A stretch of 64,000 bases of DNA from Cunninghamella blakesleeana (lineage: Eukaryota > Mucoromycota > Mucoromycetes > Mucorales > Cunninghamellaceae). Shown piece after piece: positions 12,703 through 24,584 of the stretch (position 1 is the first letter of the stretch; the number at the start of each line of letters is the position of its first letter). The position numbers and the translations under genes were made by a program. The stretch spans positions 208,501 through 272,500 of the forward strand of contig JAFCIZ010000010.1 of assembly GCA_017871115.1 (NCBI GenBank), read 5' to 3'. Under the pieces are notes generated by a model, which did not search any database, was not told the DNA's origin, and saw only the letters and a program-made list of their open reading frames with translations.

Positions 12703-12805
12703 ATAAAGTGATAATAATGATGTTAATAAGACCTTTATAATATTTATATCAATCATCCAATAATAGCTTATTTTATTTACTTTATTTTTTCAAAATATAT
12801 TTATT
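11443..12805. other. Intergenic between converging genes
   Basis: Spacer between the PDE 3' end and the 3' end of the minus-strand FAR1-like gene. It includes a T12A17 junction at 11548-11576, a second one near 12150-12195, and a (TA)n run at about 12666-12702. No coding frame was seen. Confidence 0.5.
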
Positions 12806-13636
12806 TTAAAAAGCAGGAAGTGGGTGATTATGTTCTAGGTACATACTAGTTAAAGCAAATTTTTGACTTTTCCTTCTACGATTAAAAACAATTCGACAGT
12901 TACAACCACTTCTTTTTGATTTCCTATTACGTGTTTTTTTCACTACTTTATTAGCCCCACCAGCAGCTTCATCTTCTTGAGTCACTGTTTTTTTCTTTTT
13001 AGCATTACGATACTTCCTATGATAGACACATTCCATTATTAAATATCCCTTTTTATGGCTACTGTTGTGAGTAACTAGTAAAAATCCATTTTGTTTCGAA
13101 AAGTCAACACAAAACTGTCGACATTCTAATAAAGTATCAAATTCCATCCCTTGTTTGGGTGTAAGTACTGTTGATGTAGATTGTGGTGATGCAGTTGCTA
13201 TTTCTTCTGTAGTATGTTCTTTTATAGTGGTATTATTTTCTTTTTCATTAGATATATTTTCATTAATAGTTGATTTGTTTTCTACTTTTCCAGCAGGTTC
13301 ATTTTCTTCTTTAATTAATTTATTCTGTTGAGTAGCTTTATTTATTTCCTCTTCTTCTACAGTTAGCTTGTGTTGTTTACAAGGATTATTTCTTTCGTCT
13401 ACTTTTTCTTTCTCTTCTTCTTCTTCTTGATCATTAGGTATTTCTTCTTCAGCTGATTTATATGCTTCGTCGTCGTCGTCGTCGTCGTCTTCCTCTTCTT
13501 TTCCTTGGTCAATAGACATCTTTTCTATTACTTTACTAGAATTATTTATTTGATCAAATGTATGTACTTTACTTTTATTCTCTTCTACTTTGAAGGTCAT
13601 ATTTATATTATTAGATTTATTTACGTCATTAGACAT
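12806..13636 (-). CDS. FAR1-like (MULE-related) zinc-binding DNA-binding protein
   Basis: A single-exon 276-aa protein starting at the ATG at 13636. The first 165 or so residues are low-complexity and strongly acidic (Asp/Glu runs). The C-terminal 110 residues form a FAR1/WRKY-GCM1-type domain. It opens GMEFDTLLECRQFCVDFSKQ, continues to YLIMECVYHRKYRNAK, then SGCNCRIVFNRR and ends YLEHNHPLP. Two Cys followed by His-x-His is the zinc ligand pattern of FAR1 DNA-binding domains found at the N-terminus of Mutator-like transposases. No transposase (DDE) or SWIM domain follows, so this is a stand-alone, possibly domesticated DNA-binding protein. No terminal inverted repeats were seen. A second such gene lies at 50803-51438. 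Confidence 0.7.
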   Translation of the reverse strand: MSNDVNKSNNINMTFKVEENKSKVHTFDQINNSSKVIEKMSIDQGKEEEDDDDDDDEAYKSAEEEIPNDQEEEEEKEKVDERNNPCKQHKLTVEEEEINKATQQNKLIKEENEPAGKVENKSTINENISNEKENNTTIKEHTTEEIATASPQSTSTVLTPKQGMEFDTLLECRQFCVDFSKQNGFLLVTHNSSHKKGYLIMECVYHRKYRNAKKKKTVTQEDEAAGGANKVVKKTRNRKSKRSGCNCRIVFNRRRKSQKFALTSMYLEHNHPLPAF

Positions 13637-14814
13637 GGTATATATTTTTTAAATTATAAGTAAGGGAAAAGAAGGGTAAAAAAAAATAATCCGCCTGTTT
13701 TTTTATTTTTATTTTTTTTCTAACCAAGAGGTATTTTTAGACTCCGCCGTCACCGTTTTTTAGACATCTTTCGCATAATGAATGAAAGATTTACTTGCAA
13801 GATATTTTTTCGCATATATTAAAGATTATTATTGCTGTCACTATTACTTATTATTCACTTAATATATTACTGTTTATAATTATTATTATATTTTCTTATT
13901 ATTCTAAAAAAAATCTACGGCTGTATATCTATGAATGAAAGATATTAACCAAAGAAAGCTTCGAGGAGTCCCAATCTAAAAGAAAAGAGTATCCTTATTT
14001 TCGTATCAAAGAAAAGGATTTTGAAATAAAAAAAAAGATTTTTATTAAAATAACGTTGAATTCTAATGATATCATTTCACAATTATTCACCAAATACATT
14101 TTGCGCTTTTTTTCATTAAATTGAATTTAATTTATTTTTATCATTATGCTGTGTAAAAAATAAAATAGAAGAATAAATTTAAACTGCCAAGAATTAAGGT
14201 TGATATGATTTAATAGTTTTTTTTAATATTATAATGTTACATAAAAAAAAGAATAAAGAAAAAAAGGAAATAGTAAGAATGATGATTATAATAGCTCACT
14301 TTGATTACTATTATTATAATAATAATAATAATAATAATTTGTTTCAATAGTAAAAAGTGTTAAAAATCATACGAACGTACATTTAAAAATTATATATTTT
14401 ATGATGTGATAAAAAAAAAAAAAGCGGAATTTAAACTATAAAGTTACTTTTCTACCTTTTAAAGAGTTAGATCATATATCTTGTTCATGACTTGCCACAC
14501 TCTATTTATAATAATTATTTTTATATAGGAGTGTTTCCTATATTCAAATATGGTTTTAAAATTAGGAGCTTATACACTTTTTTTTTAAGATCAATAAGGA
14601 TAAAATATTATTTTTAAATAGATTGTTAAAAAAAAAAAAACTTGATATTTTTTATTCTTGAATAAAATCTGACATGATTAATATTATTTTTATTTTATAT
14701 ATACGTACCCAAACCCTCCTTTTTTTATTTATTATTCTTTATTTCTACTTACTTTTCTTCCTACTTGTATTAGTTTTATTTGTCTGTCATTTCTGTCATT
14801 TTTATGTAACAGGA

Positions 14815-14852
<38 letters not shown>

Positions 14853-15377
14853 TAGATGCATCATCCAAATAAGGAAATTCACTTGATGGGGGATTCATTT
14901 TCTTTGTCTTTTTTTTTTATAATATAAAAATGATAAACAATAAATATACAATACATCATTTTATTCTTTTTCCCTCTTCTTTCTTTTTACCTCCTTCGCC
15001 TTCCCTCGTGATATGTATTCAAACATCTTTTGTGGTTTTTTTTTAAAAAAGGGATAATAAAGATGGGGAAAGGAAAAGGGATTGAAAAAGTATTATACGT
15101 ACTTGGAGTTTTTTCTTTTTTTTGTGTCGCGTATATTTTTTAAGATTATGTATAATATATGTATCTGAAATATAAATATAAAAATATATATATATAAAAA
15201 AAACGAGTTTTTTGCATTTCCGTTACCATTAATGTCGTATAAAAAAAATAAAGTAAAAATAGGAGATATCAGTTTTTTTTTTTTTTTAATTAAAAAGCAG
15301 ATCTGTTTTTTCATTCTTTTTCTCTTTCTTTTTCTTTTTAAATATTCATCTATTTTATTTTTTTAACTCTTATTATC
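13637..15377. other. Intergenic between divergent genes
   Basis: About 1.7 kb of AT-rich DNA separating the divergent FAR1-like gene and the acidic protein gene at 15378. It contains ATA/TAA microsatellites (about 14315-14340 and 14815-14846) and CT-rich tracts (about 14960-15010 and 15315-15345), the latter likely in the promoter/leader of the plus-strand gene. No coding frame was seen. Confidence 0.45.
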
Positions 15378-16281
15378 ATGTCACAAACAGAAAGTCAACC
15401 TATTGAACCCAAACGTCAATCTTTATTTCAAAAAAGTAAAAATCAAATTGCTAATACAAAAGGTTTATTCTTAAATAGATTTAAGGTAATTTTAAAAAAA
15501 GAAAGCATTTTATTTAATTTTAATTTTAATTTTAATTTTTTTTCCTTAGTCTAATTCCAACGACCAAGCAGCTGCTAATGAACCAGCTACCTTGTCCTCG
15601 GTAGAATTACCCCAAATCGAACAATTACAACCCATCGATACAACCATTGCTCAGAATGAACAATCTTCTCAACAAGAAAAAAATGAAAAGGAAGAACAAG
15701 ACGATAATGTAGTCGCTCAAGATCAAAAAGAAATAGCTGAAAATGACGAACAACAACAAAATGATATAAAAAAAGACGATAATGAAAACAACGAGGAACA
15801 AGTAGTAGTAAAAGAAAATGAAGATCAAGTGAATGAAGAAATCCAAGAAGAAAAGCCTTCTGAAGAAATTGAAAATAACGATGAAGATATTACCGCAAAT
15901 AGTAATAAAAAAGAAAATGAAACCCCCACCAAAAGAACTTCTTTAATTCAAAAATGGTTTAAAAAATCAAATAAACCTACTATTGATACTACTAAAAAAG
16001 ATAACGAAGAAAAAGAACCTGAAAACTTAGATGCTCCAAAAGGTAAATTTGAAAAAAAGAAAAAAGATTAATTTATACTACATATACTTATACGTATTTT
16101 TATTAAATTAGCTGATGATCAAGAACATAAAGTGACCAAACCATCATCTCCACTTGGTCGTAAATTTACTGAATTGTTATCTCGATTGCCTAGCAAGAAA
16201 GAAAAGAAACAAGCTACAGAAGTAACAAGTGAAAAAGTTCAAGTAAATGAACCTTCCGATGTAATTGTTGCCGCCGCATAA
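15378..16281 (+). CDS. Acidic low-complexity protein of unknown function
   Basis: Three exons, 15378-15485, 15550-16042 and 16112-16281, encode 256 aa. If intron 2 were retained, translation would stop shortly after KGKFEKKKKD; splicing adds a 56-residue C-terminus. The N-terminus contains RQSLFQKSKNQIANTKGLFL. The middle is Glu/Gln/Asn/Lys-rich and presumably disordered. Two short basic-hydrophobic motifs stand out: SLIQKWFKKSNK (about residues 123-134) and SPLGRKFTELLSRLPSKKEK near the end. They look like amphipathic or docking helices. No signal peptide, membrane span or known domain is visible. Strong 5' pyrimidine tracts are consistent with good expression. I cannot assign a function. 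Confidence 0.75.
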
Positions 16282-16745
16282 TTTTTTATATTTTTAAATT
16301 TATTTTACTTTAATACTTTTTTTTTTTTTAACAAACTTAATTTCTAATTTTTTATTTAATAAATAATTTTTACTCCCCTTACTGTGTTTTATTCCTTTTA
16401 CTATCATAACCAACAAAATTTATTTTGTTTGTTTTTAAATGACTATACTAAAAAGCTATAAAGATTATTTTTTTAATAAACTTAATATATAATTTTTTAC
16501 CTATAAAAAATGAGAATAATAAAAAGCATTATTTTATTTAATATGTATCACCTCTTATTCTTTGAAAATCAAACGGCGGTGTTTTAAAAATAGTCTCAAT
16601 AAATATGTAACCTGAAACGCCCAAATTTATTTTATTTTTCAATACCTTTCTCTTTTTTTTTATTTACCCCTTCCTCCTTTCTTGTTTCTAAATTGCTATC
16701 TTTTTCTTTTTTCTCTTTTTCTCTCTTTCTCATTTTAAATAAGCC
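16282..16745. promoter_or_regulatory. Intergenic with pyrimidine-rich leader of the V-ATPase H gene
   Basis: A short spacer. From about 16635 to 16740 the plus strand is a nearly uninterrupted C/T tract ending just before the ATG at 16746, as seen upstream of other genes in the window. No coding frame was seen. Confidence 0.35.
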
Positions 16746-17107
16746 ATGTTAACAGCAGAAGAAAATATACCTGTTATCTTGGATGCTTCTTGTCAACACG
16801 ATTTAATTGAATCTATTGCAACATCTTTTATCAGTCACCATTATTTGGATAAGGCTATCAGAGATATTAAAGAAACCTCTCTTCCATGGCAGGTAAACTA
16901 CTAATTCGCGTTATATATCTTTATTCATTTACCTCTATATATTTATTTTTCTTTTCTTTTCTTATCTTATATATATAGGAATATCAATGTAGTGGTTTAT
17001 TAACTGAAGATGAAGTAGCTATGATTAAACACGTTGAACATGCAACTCCTGAAGAAATTGATATTGCCATGTCTGAAGTAATATTGTGTATATAGACATT
17101 TTATTAA

Positions 17108-17199
<92 letters not shown>

Positions 17200-18881
17200 T
17201 AATATCATAATATTTCTTTTCTTGTCTGTATTTATATAGCACGGTATTCATTATGCTGGGTTATATTTGGATTTAATAGATAAATTAGCAAGAGTAGATG
17301 CTATTAAAAAAGTATTAGTACTTATTCAAGATATGTTGGATGGTCATGAACATAGTGAAGAAAGACTTGCTTTATTTCACCAAGCAAGTAAAGGAAAACC
17401 TCGCTATCCTTTCTCCCCTTTTCACAAGTAATATATATATATATATATATGCATATATATAATGACCATTACTAGAATTACTATTATCGTTATCGTTTTG
17501 ATAATATTATTAAAATATACCCATATTTATCTATTTATATTTAAATAGGGTTTTATCTATTGGTGATGAATTTATTGGTGTTCAATCAAGTAAAATCCTA
17601 ACCTTACTTATATGGTAATCTTCAAATGGATTTATATTTATATAAAAATGCATTATTACTTTTGTTATAACTAACTTTTCTTTTCTTTTTTTTTTTAGCT
17701 CAACAAATCAAAGAGACGTTGATATTGAAGATTTATTTAGATGGATGACCTTTCAATTACAAAGTCAATCAAGTCATGTTATTGAATTAAATATTCAAAT
17801 TTTAAGTTATTTATTCCATATTCCATCTTATCGATTAGCTTTTTGGAATACTGTACATGCTATGGATTTGTAAGTTTTGAAGAAAAGCAAAAAAGTAATC
17901 CTTTGAATAAATAAAAACGAAGGTCTGATTTTTTCTTTTCATATATTTATATTTCTATATGTTTAGATTGATTACTATCCTAAAGCGTGGTAATACTGAT
18001 CCACAAAAAACATATGAAGTATTATTTTGTGTTTGGCTATTATCTTTCGATAATAAGATCGCCTCTCAATTAAATTCGTAAGTGTATAATATATATATAT
18101 ATATATATTAAAAGAAGGCGATAAAATCTAATGATCTATCTTTTTATTTATTCATTTGTTTGTGGCTCTATATAGAAAATATGATGTCATCTTTAAATTA
18201 GTCGATATAGCCAAATCTGCTGTTAAAGAAAAAGTTGTTCGTATTATCATGTCTATCTTCAGAGTAAGTGATTTATCATATAAGTTAGCAAAGTAAACTG
18301 GAAAAAAAAGCGAGAAAAAAAAGACTTATTGTATATATGTGTATATATCTGTTATTAATGCTGTTTTTTAGAATTTAATTGAGAGAGCACCAAAAAAGAA
18401 CATTGCACCAATGTTAGTAGCCGATGTCATATCCTTAGTTCAACATTTAAGTGCAAGAAAATGGGCCGATCAAGAATTAGTGGAAGATCTTCACTTTATT
18501 CAAGAAGAATTAGAAAACACTCGAGAAAACTTGACCACTTTTGAATTATATGCTGCTGAAATAGAAACTGGAAAATTAGAATGGTCACCACCACATAAAT
18601 CGGATTCATTTTGGAAGGAAAATGTCGAACGATTCAATGAACATGATCATCAATTATTAAAGCAATTAACAAGATTATTACATTCAACTCAAGATCCTAC
18701 TGTTCTTGCTATTGCTTTACATGATTTGGGTCAATATGTGAAATATGTAAAAGATGGAAAAAGACATTTGGAAGCAGTTGGTGCAAAACAAAAAATCATG
18801 GAGTTGTTGACATATAATAGTGAACAAGTGCGATTTGAGGCTCTTCGAGCAACACAGAAATACTTTGCTATGGTATCTTAA
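16746..18881 (+). CDS. VMA13: V-type proton ATPase subunit H (Vma13)
   Basis: Eight exons: 16746-16892, 16979-17077, 17240-17427, 17549-17614, 17699-17869, 17967-18077, 18176-18263 and 18372-18881, 459 aa, the usual size for subunit H. The N-terminal part (SLPWQEYQCSGLLTEDEVAM) and the C-terminal half (WADQELVEDLHFIQEELE, SPPHKSDSFWKENVERFNE, HDLGQYVKYVKDGK, LEAVGAKQKIMELL) are diagnostic of Vma13/ATP6V1H. The fold is HEAT/armadillo-like, and the C-terminal domain sits against the stator. The protein belongs to the peripheral V1 sector, activates ATP hydrolysis in assembled pumps and silences free V1, so it controls vacuolar acidification. Intron 2 is unusual in being filled by a (TTA)n microsatellite. 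Confidence 0.95.
17108..17197. repeat. (TTA)n microsatellite in intron 2 of V-ATPase subunit H
   Basis: About 90 nt of uninterrupted TTA/ATT trinucleotide repeat filling most of the 162-nt intron. It leaves normal GTAATA donor and TATATAG acceptor ends. Confidence 0.95.
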
Positions 18882-18933
18882 TATATCAATATTTACCGAT
18901 CTATCTATCTTTCTATCTATCAATTAGTCTGTT

Positions 18934-18975
<42 letters not shown>

Positions 18976-19839
18976 AGTGGCAGTTAATAATGAATAATAA
19001 TTAATAATAAATGCTGATAATAAAAAGAAAGATAAAGATAAAAATTTATTTATTTATTTTTTTGTAATACTTTTCAGTTTTTTTTAAAAAAAAAATCAAA
19101 GTTTTTTTGTAATACTTTGATCGTATTTTTTTTTTAACATCTGTTTTTTTATTTTTATTTTTTTATGGAAATCAACTTTGTTTGATAGATTTTTACTTGT
19201 TTCAATATAGATATTTATTATGAATCGATATAAAAAAAGAAGAGAAATATAAAAAAAGGAAAAAATTGAGTATCAAAAAAAAAAAAATAAAGTCAGAGTT
19301 CAGAACGAGTGTAACCACATTATAATAAAGAGAAAAAAAAAAGCATGATGAAAATGTTGTACGAAAATAGTAATATTTCTATGTGAAATTTAGATACAAG
19401 TATATATATATATATATATATTTGGATAAATAAAATAGAAATGAGATGAAAATAAATATATATAAATATAAATGTTGTATATAATGTGACATATTTCTTT
19501 CCCTTCATTTTTTTTATTTTTTTATTAAAAAGGTTTAATTTATTGTAAAATGAACGAAAAATATTTTTTTTTTGGTTTGAAAAAAGATTATAACGGAGAA
19601 TGAATCATTCTCTCAAATTTGTAGCCGCCTGACCTGAATTTTTTTTAAAGTTTTGATATTAGGCGTACACACATTAAGCAAGCAACACGAATTTTTCTAA
19701 AATAAAAAAATTTCTTTTTCCATTCTTTTTCTCCTTTCTCTTTTCTTTTTCTTTTTGCATCTTTATTTTTTGTACATTTTTTTTTATATATCTATATATA
19801 CATTTATATACATTTATATTTATACCTATTTAATACAAT
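18882..19839. other. Intergenic with (AT)n repeat and T-tract/A-tract junctions
   Basis: Holds an (AT)n run at 18938-18973 and a T8A9-type junction near 19078-19096. A 17-bp near-palindrome GAGAATGAATCATTCTC at 19596-19612 lies about 230 bp upstream of the next start codon. The last 150 bp are pyrimidine-rich. No coding frame was seen. Confidence 0.4.
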
Positions 19840-19978
19840 ATGTTACGTGTTTATTCTATTTTACAACTTGAACCTCTTTGGTTGAAGCCTAAACCACAAT
19901 GTGAATTGATTGTACAAGATGAAGAAGCTGTTGCACCCATTCAAGTCATTCAAGAAACTGAAGTATTAGGTAAATAAG

Positions 19979-20037
<59 letters not shown>

Positions 20038-20602
20038 CGTCCTTCACTATATACTTATATATACATATATATATTGTATCTATATAGTTGAAGAACCTAC
20101 ATCCTACCAACAAGAAGTGGTAGAGCCTGAGTATCAAGTAGTTGAACAAGAAGTAGTCCACGTTGTACATAAAACCAATACTTCTACCGAAGAATCATCC
20201 GTTCAAGTGATTGAATTAGAATTAGATGAATCAGATAACAATAAACATGAAAAAGGTAATAACAGCAACATCAGTAGTAGTAGTGAAAGTAGTAGTGAAG
20301 AAGAAGAAGTATTAGAAGAAAAGGAAAAAGTAGTTCAAATTAATGGTAAAGAAGATTTAGCGCCTATCACCACCAAGGATTTAACAAGTATTACCGAAGA
20401 ACCTAATGATTCATCCAACATTTCCTCCTCAAGTTCATCGCCTGAAACACCTTCCTCTGCTCAATCACCTAGACCTCGTATGCGACTTCGAAAGGATTCC
20501 AAATTTAATGAAAGACGTAAAAGTATGACAAACAAATTGAAGCGAGCTTTCTCTAGTGCAAGTAGCTCAAGTAGTAAAAGAAACTCTATTATTTCTACCT
20601 AA
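19840..20602 (+). CDS. Small acidic/serine-rich protein of unknown function
   Basis: Two exons, 19840-19969 and 20088-20602, encode 214 aa. The intron holds a 49-nt (TA)n run. The N-terminus MLRVYSILQLEPLWLKPKP is the only hydrophobic part and could be a short conserved motif. The middle is rich in Glu, Gln and Ser. The C-terminus is basic and Ser-rich: RPRMRLRKDSKFNERRKSM followed by TNKLKRAFSSASSSSSKRNS. RKDS and RRKS match the basophilic kinase pattern (R-x-x-S, PKA/Sch9-like), which makes phosphorylation plausible but unproven. No catalytic domain was recognised. It has the same acidic-middle/basic-end style as the gene at 15378, but I see no alignment between them. Confidence 0.7.
19983..20031. 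repeat. (TA)n microsatellite in an intron
   Basis: A 49-nt uninterrupted TA dinucleotide run directly after the donor site of the intron of the 19840 gene. Confidence 0.95.
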
Positions 20603-20682
20603 AAAGTAATATTATTGCTTTTTTTTTGTTAAAAAAAATAATATATATATATATATACCCCTTCTCTCTTCATCCTCCCTAT

Positions 20683-20719
<37 letters not shown>

Positions 20720-22789
20720 TATTATTATTACTTATTTTATATCGTTTTGAATATAACCCGAAATGAACAAAAAAAAAAAAAAAAGATTTTATATATTTTA
20801 TATACACTTATTTTTGTATTTCCCTCTAATTATATATTATTATTTATTTATTTATAACCATTATTATTATTATCATATTATCAAGTATTTATATATTATC
20901 ATTTAAAAATAAAATAATATAAAATAAATTTATTTATTTATTTATTTATATGTACCTCATATTCTAAAAAAATTAGCCTCATGTATAATGATTAGGATTA
21001 TGTGCTACATAATGATTTTCCTTGTCATCATGGGATGGAAATGACTATGCCTTTATTTACATCATTTGTTTTCTTTTTTTTTCACTTTTACCTTTTATAT
21101 ATTATTGAATTGGGGAGTATAAAAATATATATCATTGAAATATGATGCTGTTATTGTTATCACCATTATCATTGTTTCTACTAGTAATGATAATAAAATA
21201 AAAGTTCGTCGTTCAAATATAATAAAAAATAAGATGACCTGAGCACAAAAAAAAAAAATCAGCAAACGGAGTTTCAATCTCGAAGCGATCTCTTTCTCGA
21301 AAAAAAAGATCGTGTTGTTAAATAAAAATCATATAACCAAAAGCTATCATTCCATACTAATAAGAAAAAAAACGATTAGGGGGATTGAATGATGATGAAA
21401 ATGATTATTAAAGATGTTAAATAAACCAAATTCAAAAAAAAAGTGGTACTTGAGTATATAAGATATATATTATTATTTTAATTGTTAATCTATGATATGA
21501 ACTATTTTTAGTATATAAGATCAACAATAAATAAATAAAATAAAAAGGATCAAGTACTATTACTCATCAAAAAATGAATAAATTCCTGATAGATTAACTT
21601 GACAAAATTTGGGATTTTACTACATAAACATAAAATATGAATAACCTAACTAAATAAACTTCTTGAAAGTATAATATTCTATTTTGTGATGTTAGGATGG
21701 TTCGTTCTTTTTATTTATTTATTTTAAATTCAACCTTTTATTTAATAGTATCACTTTTTATTTTATTTTATTTATTATTATTATTATATTAATTCATATA
21801 TAAATGATGGTGAATAGTATATGTATTAATATGTAACATCAAATAGAATGCAAGTATATCGCCTTGTTAGATTCTTTTTTAAAAAAATATAATATAATAA
21901 AATAAAATAAAAATAAAAAACCAGCTTTTAAACTGGTATAGAATAGGTGATACAAATATCCAGTTTATAATAAACATATTGAAAATCGTCGTAGCACTTT
22001 TATTTCTCAAAAAAAAAAAAAAAAAAAAAAATAAAGCATCGATTAAATAACATAAAAAATGTAATTTTTATTTAAAACGATTCATTATACAACTATGAAA
22101 TAATTTTTTTTTCTAATTAGTTATTTTTTTTTTTTTTGCCAACAATTATTACTAATCATCTTTTATAATTTAATTTATTCGATTATTAGAGATCAAGATT
22201 TTTAATCCTAATTCTGCATTTTGAAATATCCGTAATAAATCTGGATACTTACTGAAAAAATAGGAAAAAAAAAGCTAATAGGTATATATTTTGGAATAAG
22301 CCTAAGGTTAATTATTTATTATTTTTTGATACAAAACGTATTCAATGAAACTAACACTCATTATTTCATCATACGTTGATATTAAATTTATCAATATAGG
22401 TCATTGATTTTTCTGACATAAATGATACATGTTCAAGTAAATTCAATAATTATTTAATTTATCTTTTTTTTTTGTTGGCGTTGCTATTACTGTTCTAGGT
22501 ATATAATTATAACTAAAGTGAACTAGTACTAAATTTTACATAGTTGTCAGAGGCGAACAATTGCTTTATATAGATTATATACAACAGTGAGTTTGAAAAA
22601 AAAAACCCCCTCTCATTTTTAATTTTATAAAAATGCGGAAGTTAAATTTGGGGTATATATGAATTTTTTCTACATTAGATAAATTTCTTTGTTCTTGTCG
22701 TTTTTCTTTTAATAAAAATATAAAAATATAAATATTTACATATATTATATAGATTTATGTAAAGCATCAACAATAGTAGAGTATTTTTT
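20603..22789. other. Intergenic, AT-rich, no gene seen
   Basis: About 2.2 kb with (TTA)n near 20685-20725, poly-A at about 22010-22031 and many short TA repeats. None of the longer open frames has protein-like composition. Confidence 0.5.
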
Positions 22790-24584
22790 ATGTCTGATAG
22801 TCGATCTTTTAATGATGAATTATTTTGGTTAGAACAAGAAGATGCATCTAGGTAAAATTTTACATTTTATTCATTTTTACTTTTTCATACTCTTGTCTAT
22901 ATAATTTAACAAAGTACTTTTGTCCTATCTTCTTTCCTTTATAGTGACAATGAAGCTTTTTTACCATCAGATACGCCATTAGATTCACCTAATATTATTA
23001 AAATGAAAAAACGAGCCATTAAAATTAGTCTTCACCATGTCTATGACAAAACAATACAAAAACAAGTAAATGAATTCAACATACTTCAAAAAAACTTCAG
23101 TACTCACATAGATAGCCAATTTTTATCTAAAAAAGTACGACATAAACCTATCTTTGAATTGATTGATGGGTCAAAATTTCTTGACAAAAATATTAACAAC
23201 ATCAAAAATTTACTAGTAGAAATACATAACGAAAATAATAACTCTATTTCCACTTCCACTCCAGATAATTATTTTGATTGTCAAAGCATTGTAGATAATA
23301 ATAGCCAGTATGTAAATAATGAAAATCAAGAATTAACAGACACCACAATCAATGAAGAAAATAGAAAAAAAATATATCAAAATGAAGTTTTGGTAAATAC
23401 ATATATATTTATATGCAAACTTTATTTATTATCATAAAATATTTGCTCACTTTTATAATATTGTCTATTTCTTTTTCATTTTTATGTTTTGTCCCAAATA
23501 GAGAATGTATAATAATTTAATTAAAATATATCGTTCAGGACACTGCAATCAATTAAGTGACCTCCAAAAAGAATATAATGATCGATTATTAAAAGTAAAC
23601 GACCATGTAACGCTCATACATGAAGAAGTATTAAGAAGTGTAGATCAAGTACCTATTCCAACTTCACCAGTTTCATTACAGTCTAAAAAAAATGTATATT
23701 TCGTTGATTCATCCAGAGATCCACGTTTAAAACGATTAAAACAACATTCACAGCTTCAATCCCAATCTCAATTAACTTATCCATTACAATTATACCAATC
23801 ACCAACACCACCGCCTCAACAACAAGAACAGCTAATAGACATTAATACTTCACCCTTTAATATAAAAATAGAATCTATGGGTTCAATAGTGACCCCGATC
23901 ACTTCTAACCAGTCGGGTATATTAAATATGAATCCATATCAACTTAATCCTCCTCATTCTTTATCCTCCTCTTCTTCATTATTTTATGATCCAAGCAACT
24001 CTACTTATAATGACGATATCTATTTTGAAGGACTTTCTAATTGTTCTAATATTACCAATAATAATAGTAATAATAATACCATTAGTAATAACTATGTAAG
24101 AAAAAATATTCCATCTAACCTTGATGATCACTATACCATATCTAGACCTTCAGCCCCACCAAGGCTACCATCGACCTACTTTGACATTTCAAGAAAATCT
24201 AGCTCAATTCATTTACAAACAGCAATCAAAACTCTTACTGGGAAATATTTAACCTCTCGCGGTAAATTTGAAATAGTGGATGGTAAATTACGGTGTCGGA
24301 TCAGTGATAAGGATCAAGATTCGCCGGGCGCTATCATAGAATTAGGTGACCCTTACACTTATATTACGACCTTGGAACTATATGTAGCAAGTCGTGACTA
24401 TCCAGACCCAACACGCTGTGTACAACATGCATTGGAAGGTTTAAAAAGAAATGGTTATGCTGTATATTGCAGAAGAGAAAACAATAGAGCTATGTTTGCT
24501 TATCTTCCTAGTCTAGATAAAAGAACATGGGTAAAAGTAGGATATGCTGACAATTTGATGGTGGCATTTCATCATTTTTTATAA
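22790..24584 (+). CDS. Unidentified protein with conserved-looking C-terminal domain
   Basis: Three exons, 22790-22851, 22945-23392 and 23502-24584, encode 530 aa. The N-terminus (MSDSRSFNDELFWLEQEDAS) is acidic. A charged, probably helical region follows (ISLHHVYDKTIQKQVNEFNI, LIKIYRSGHCNQLSDLQKEY). Then come about 170 residues of Pro/Gln/Ser/Asn-rich linker. The last 130 residues are compact and low in low-complexity sequence: TAIKTLTGKYLTSRGKFEIV, DSPGAIIELGDPYTYITTLE, DPTRCVQHALEGLKRNGYAV, MFAYLPSLDKRTWVKVGYAD. This looks like a folded domain that I cannot name. The layout of short motif, glutamine/proline linker and folded end resembles transcriptional or chromatin regulators, but that is only analogy. 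Confidence 0.75.

Noticed and set aside
15093..15314. Minus-strand 73-codon frame upstream of the acidic protein gene
   Set aside because: Lys/Ile/Phe/Tyr noise from A/T tracts within a likely promoter.
17000..17251. Minus-strand frame with a long poly-Ile run
   Set aside because: Artefact of the (TTA)n repeat in an intron of the V-ATPase H gene.
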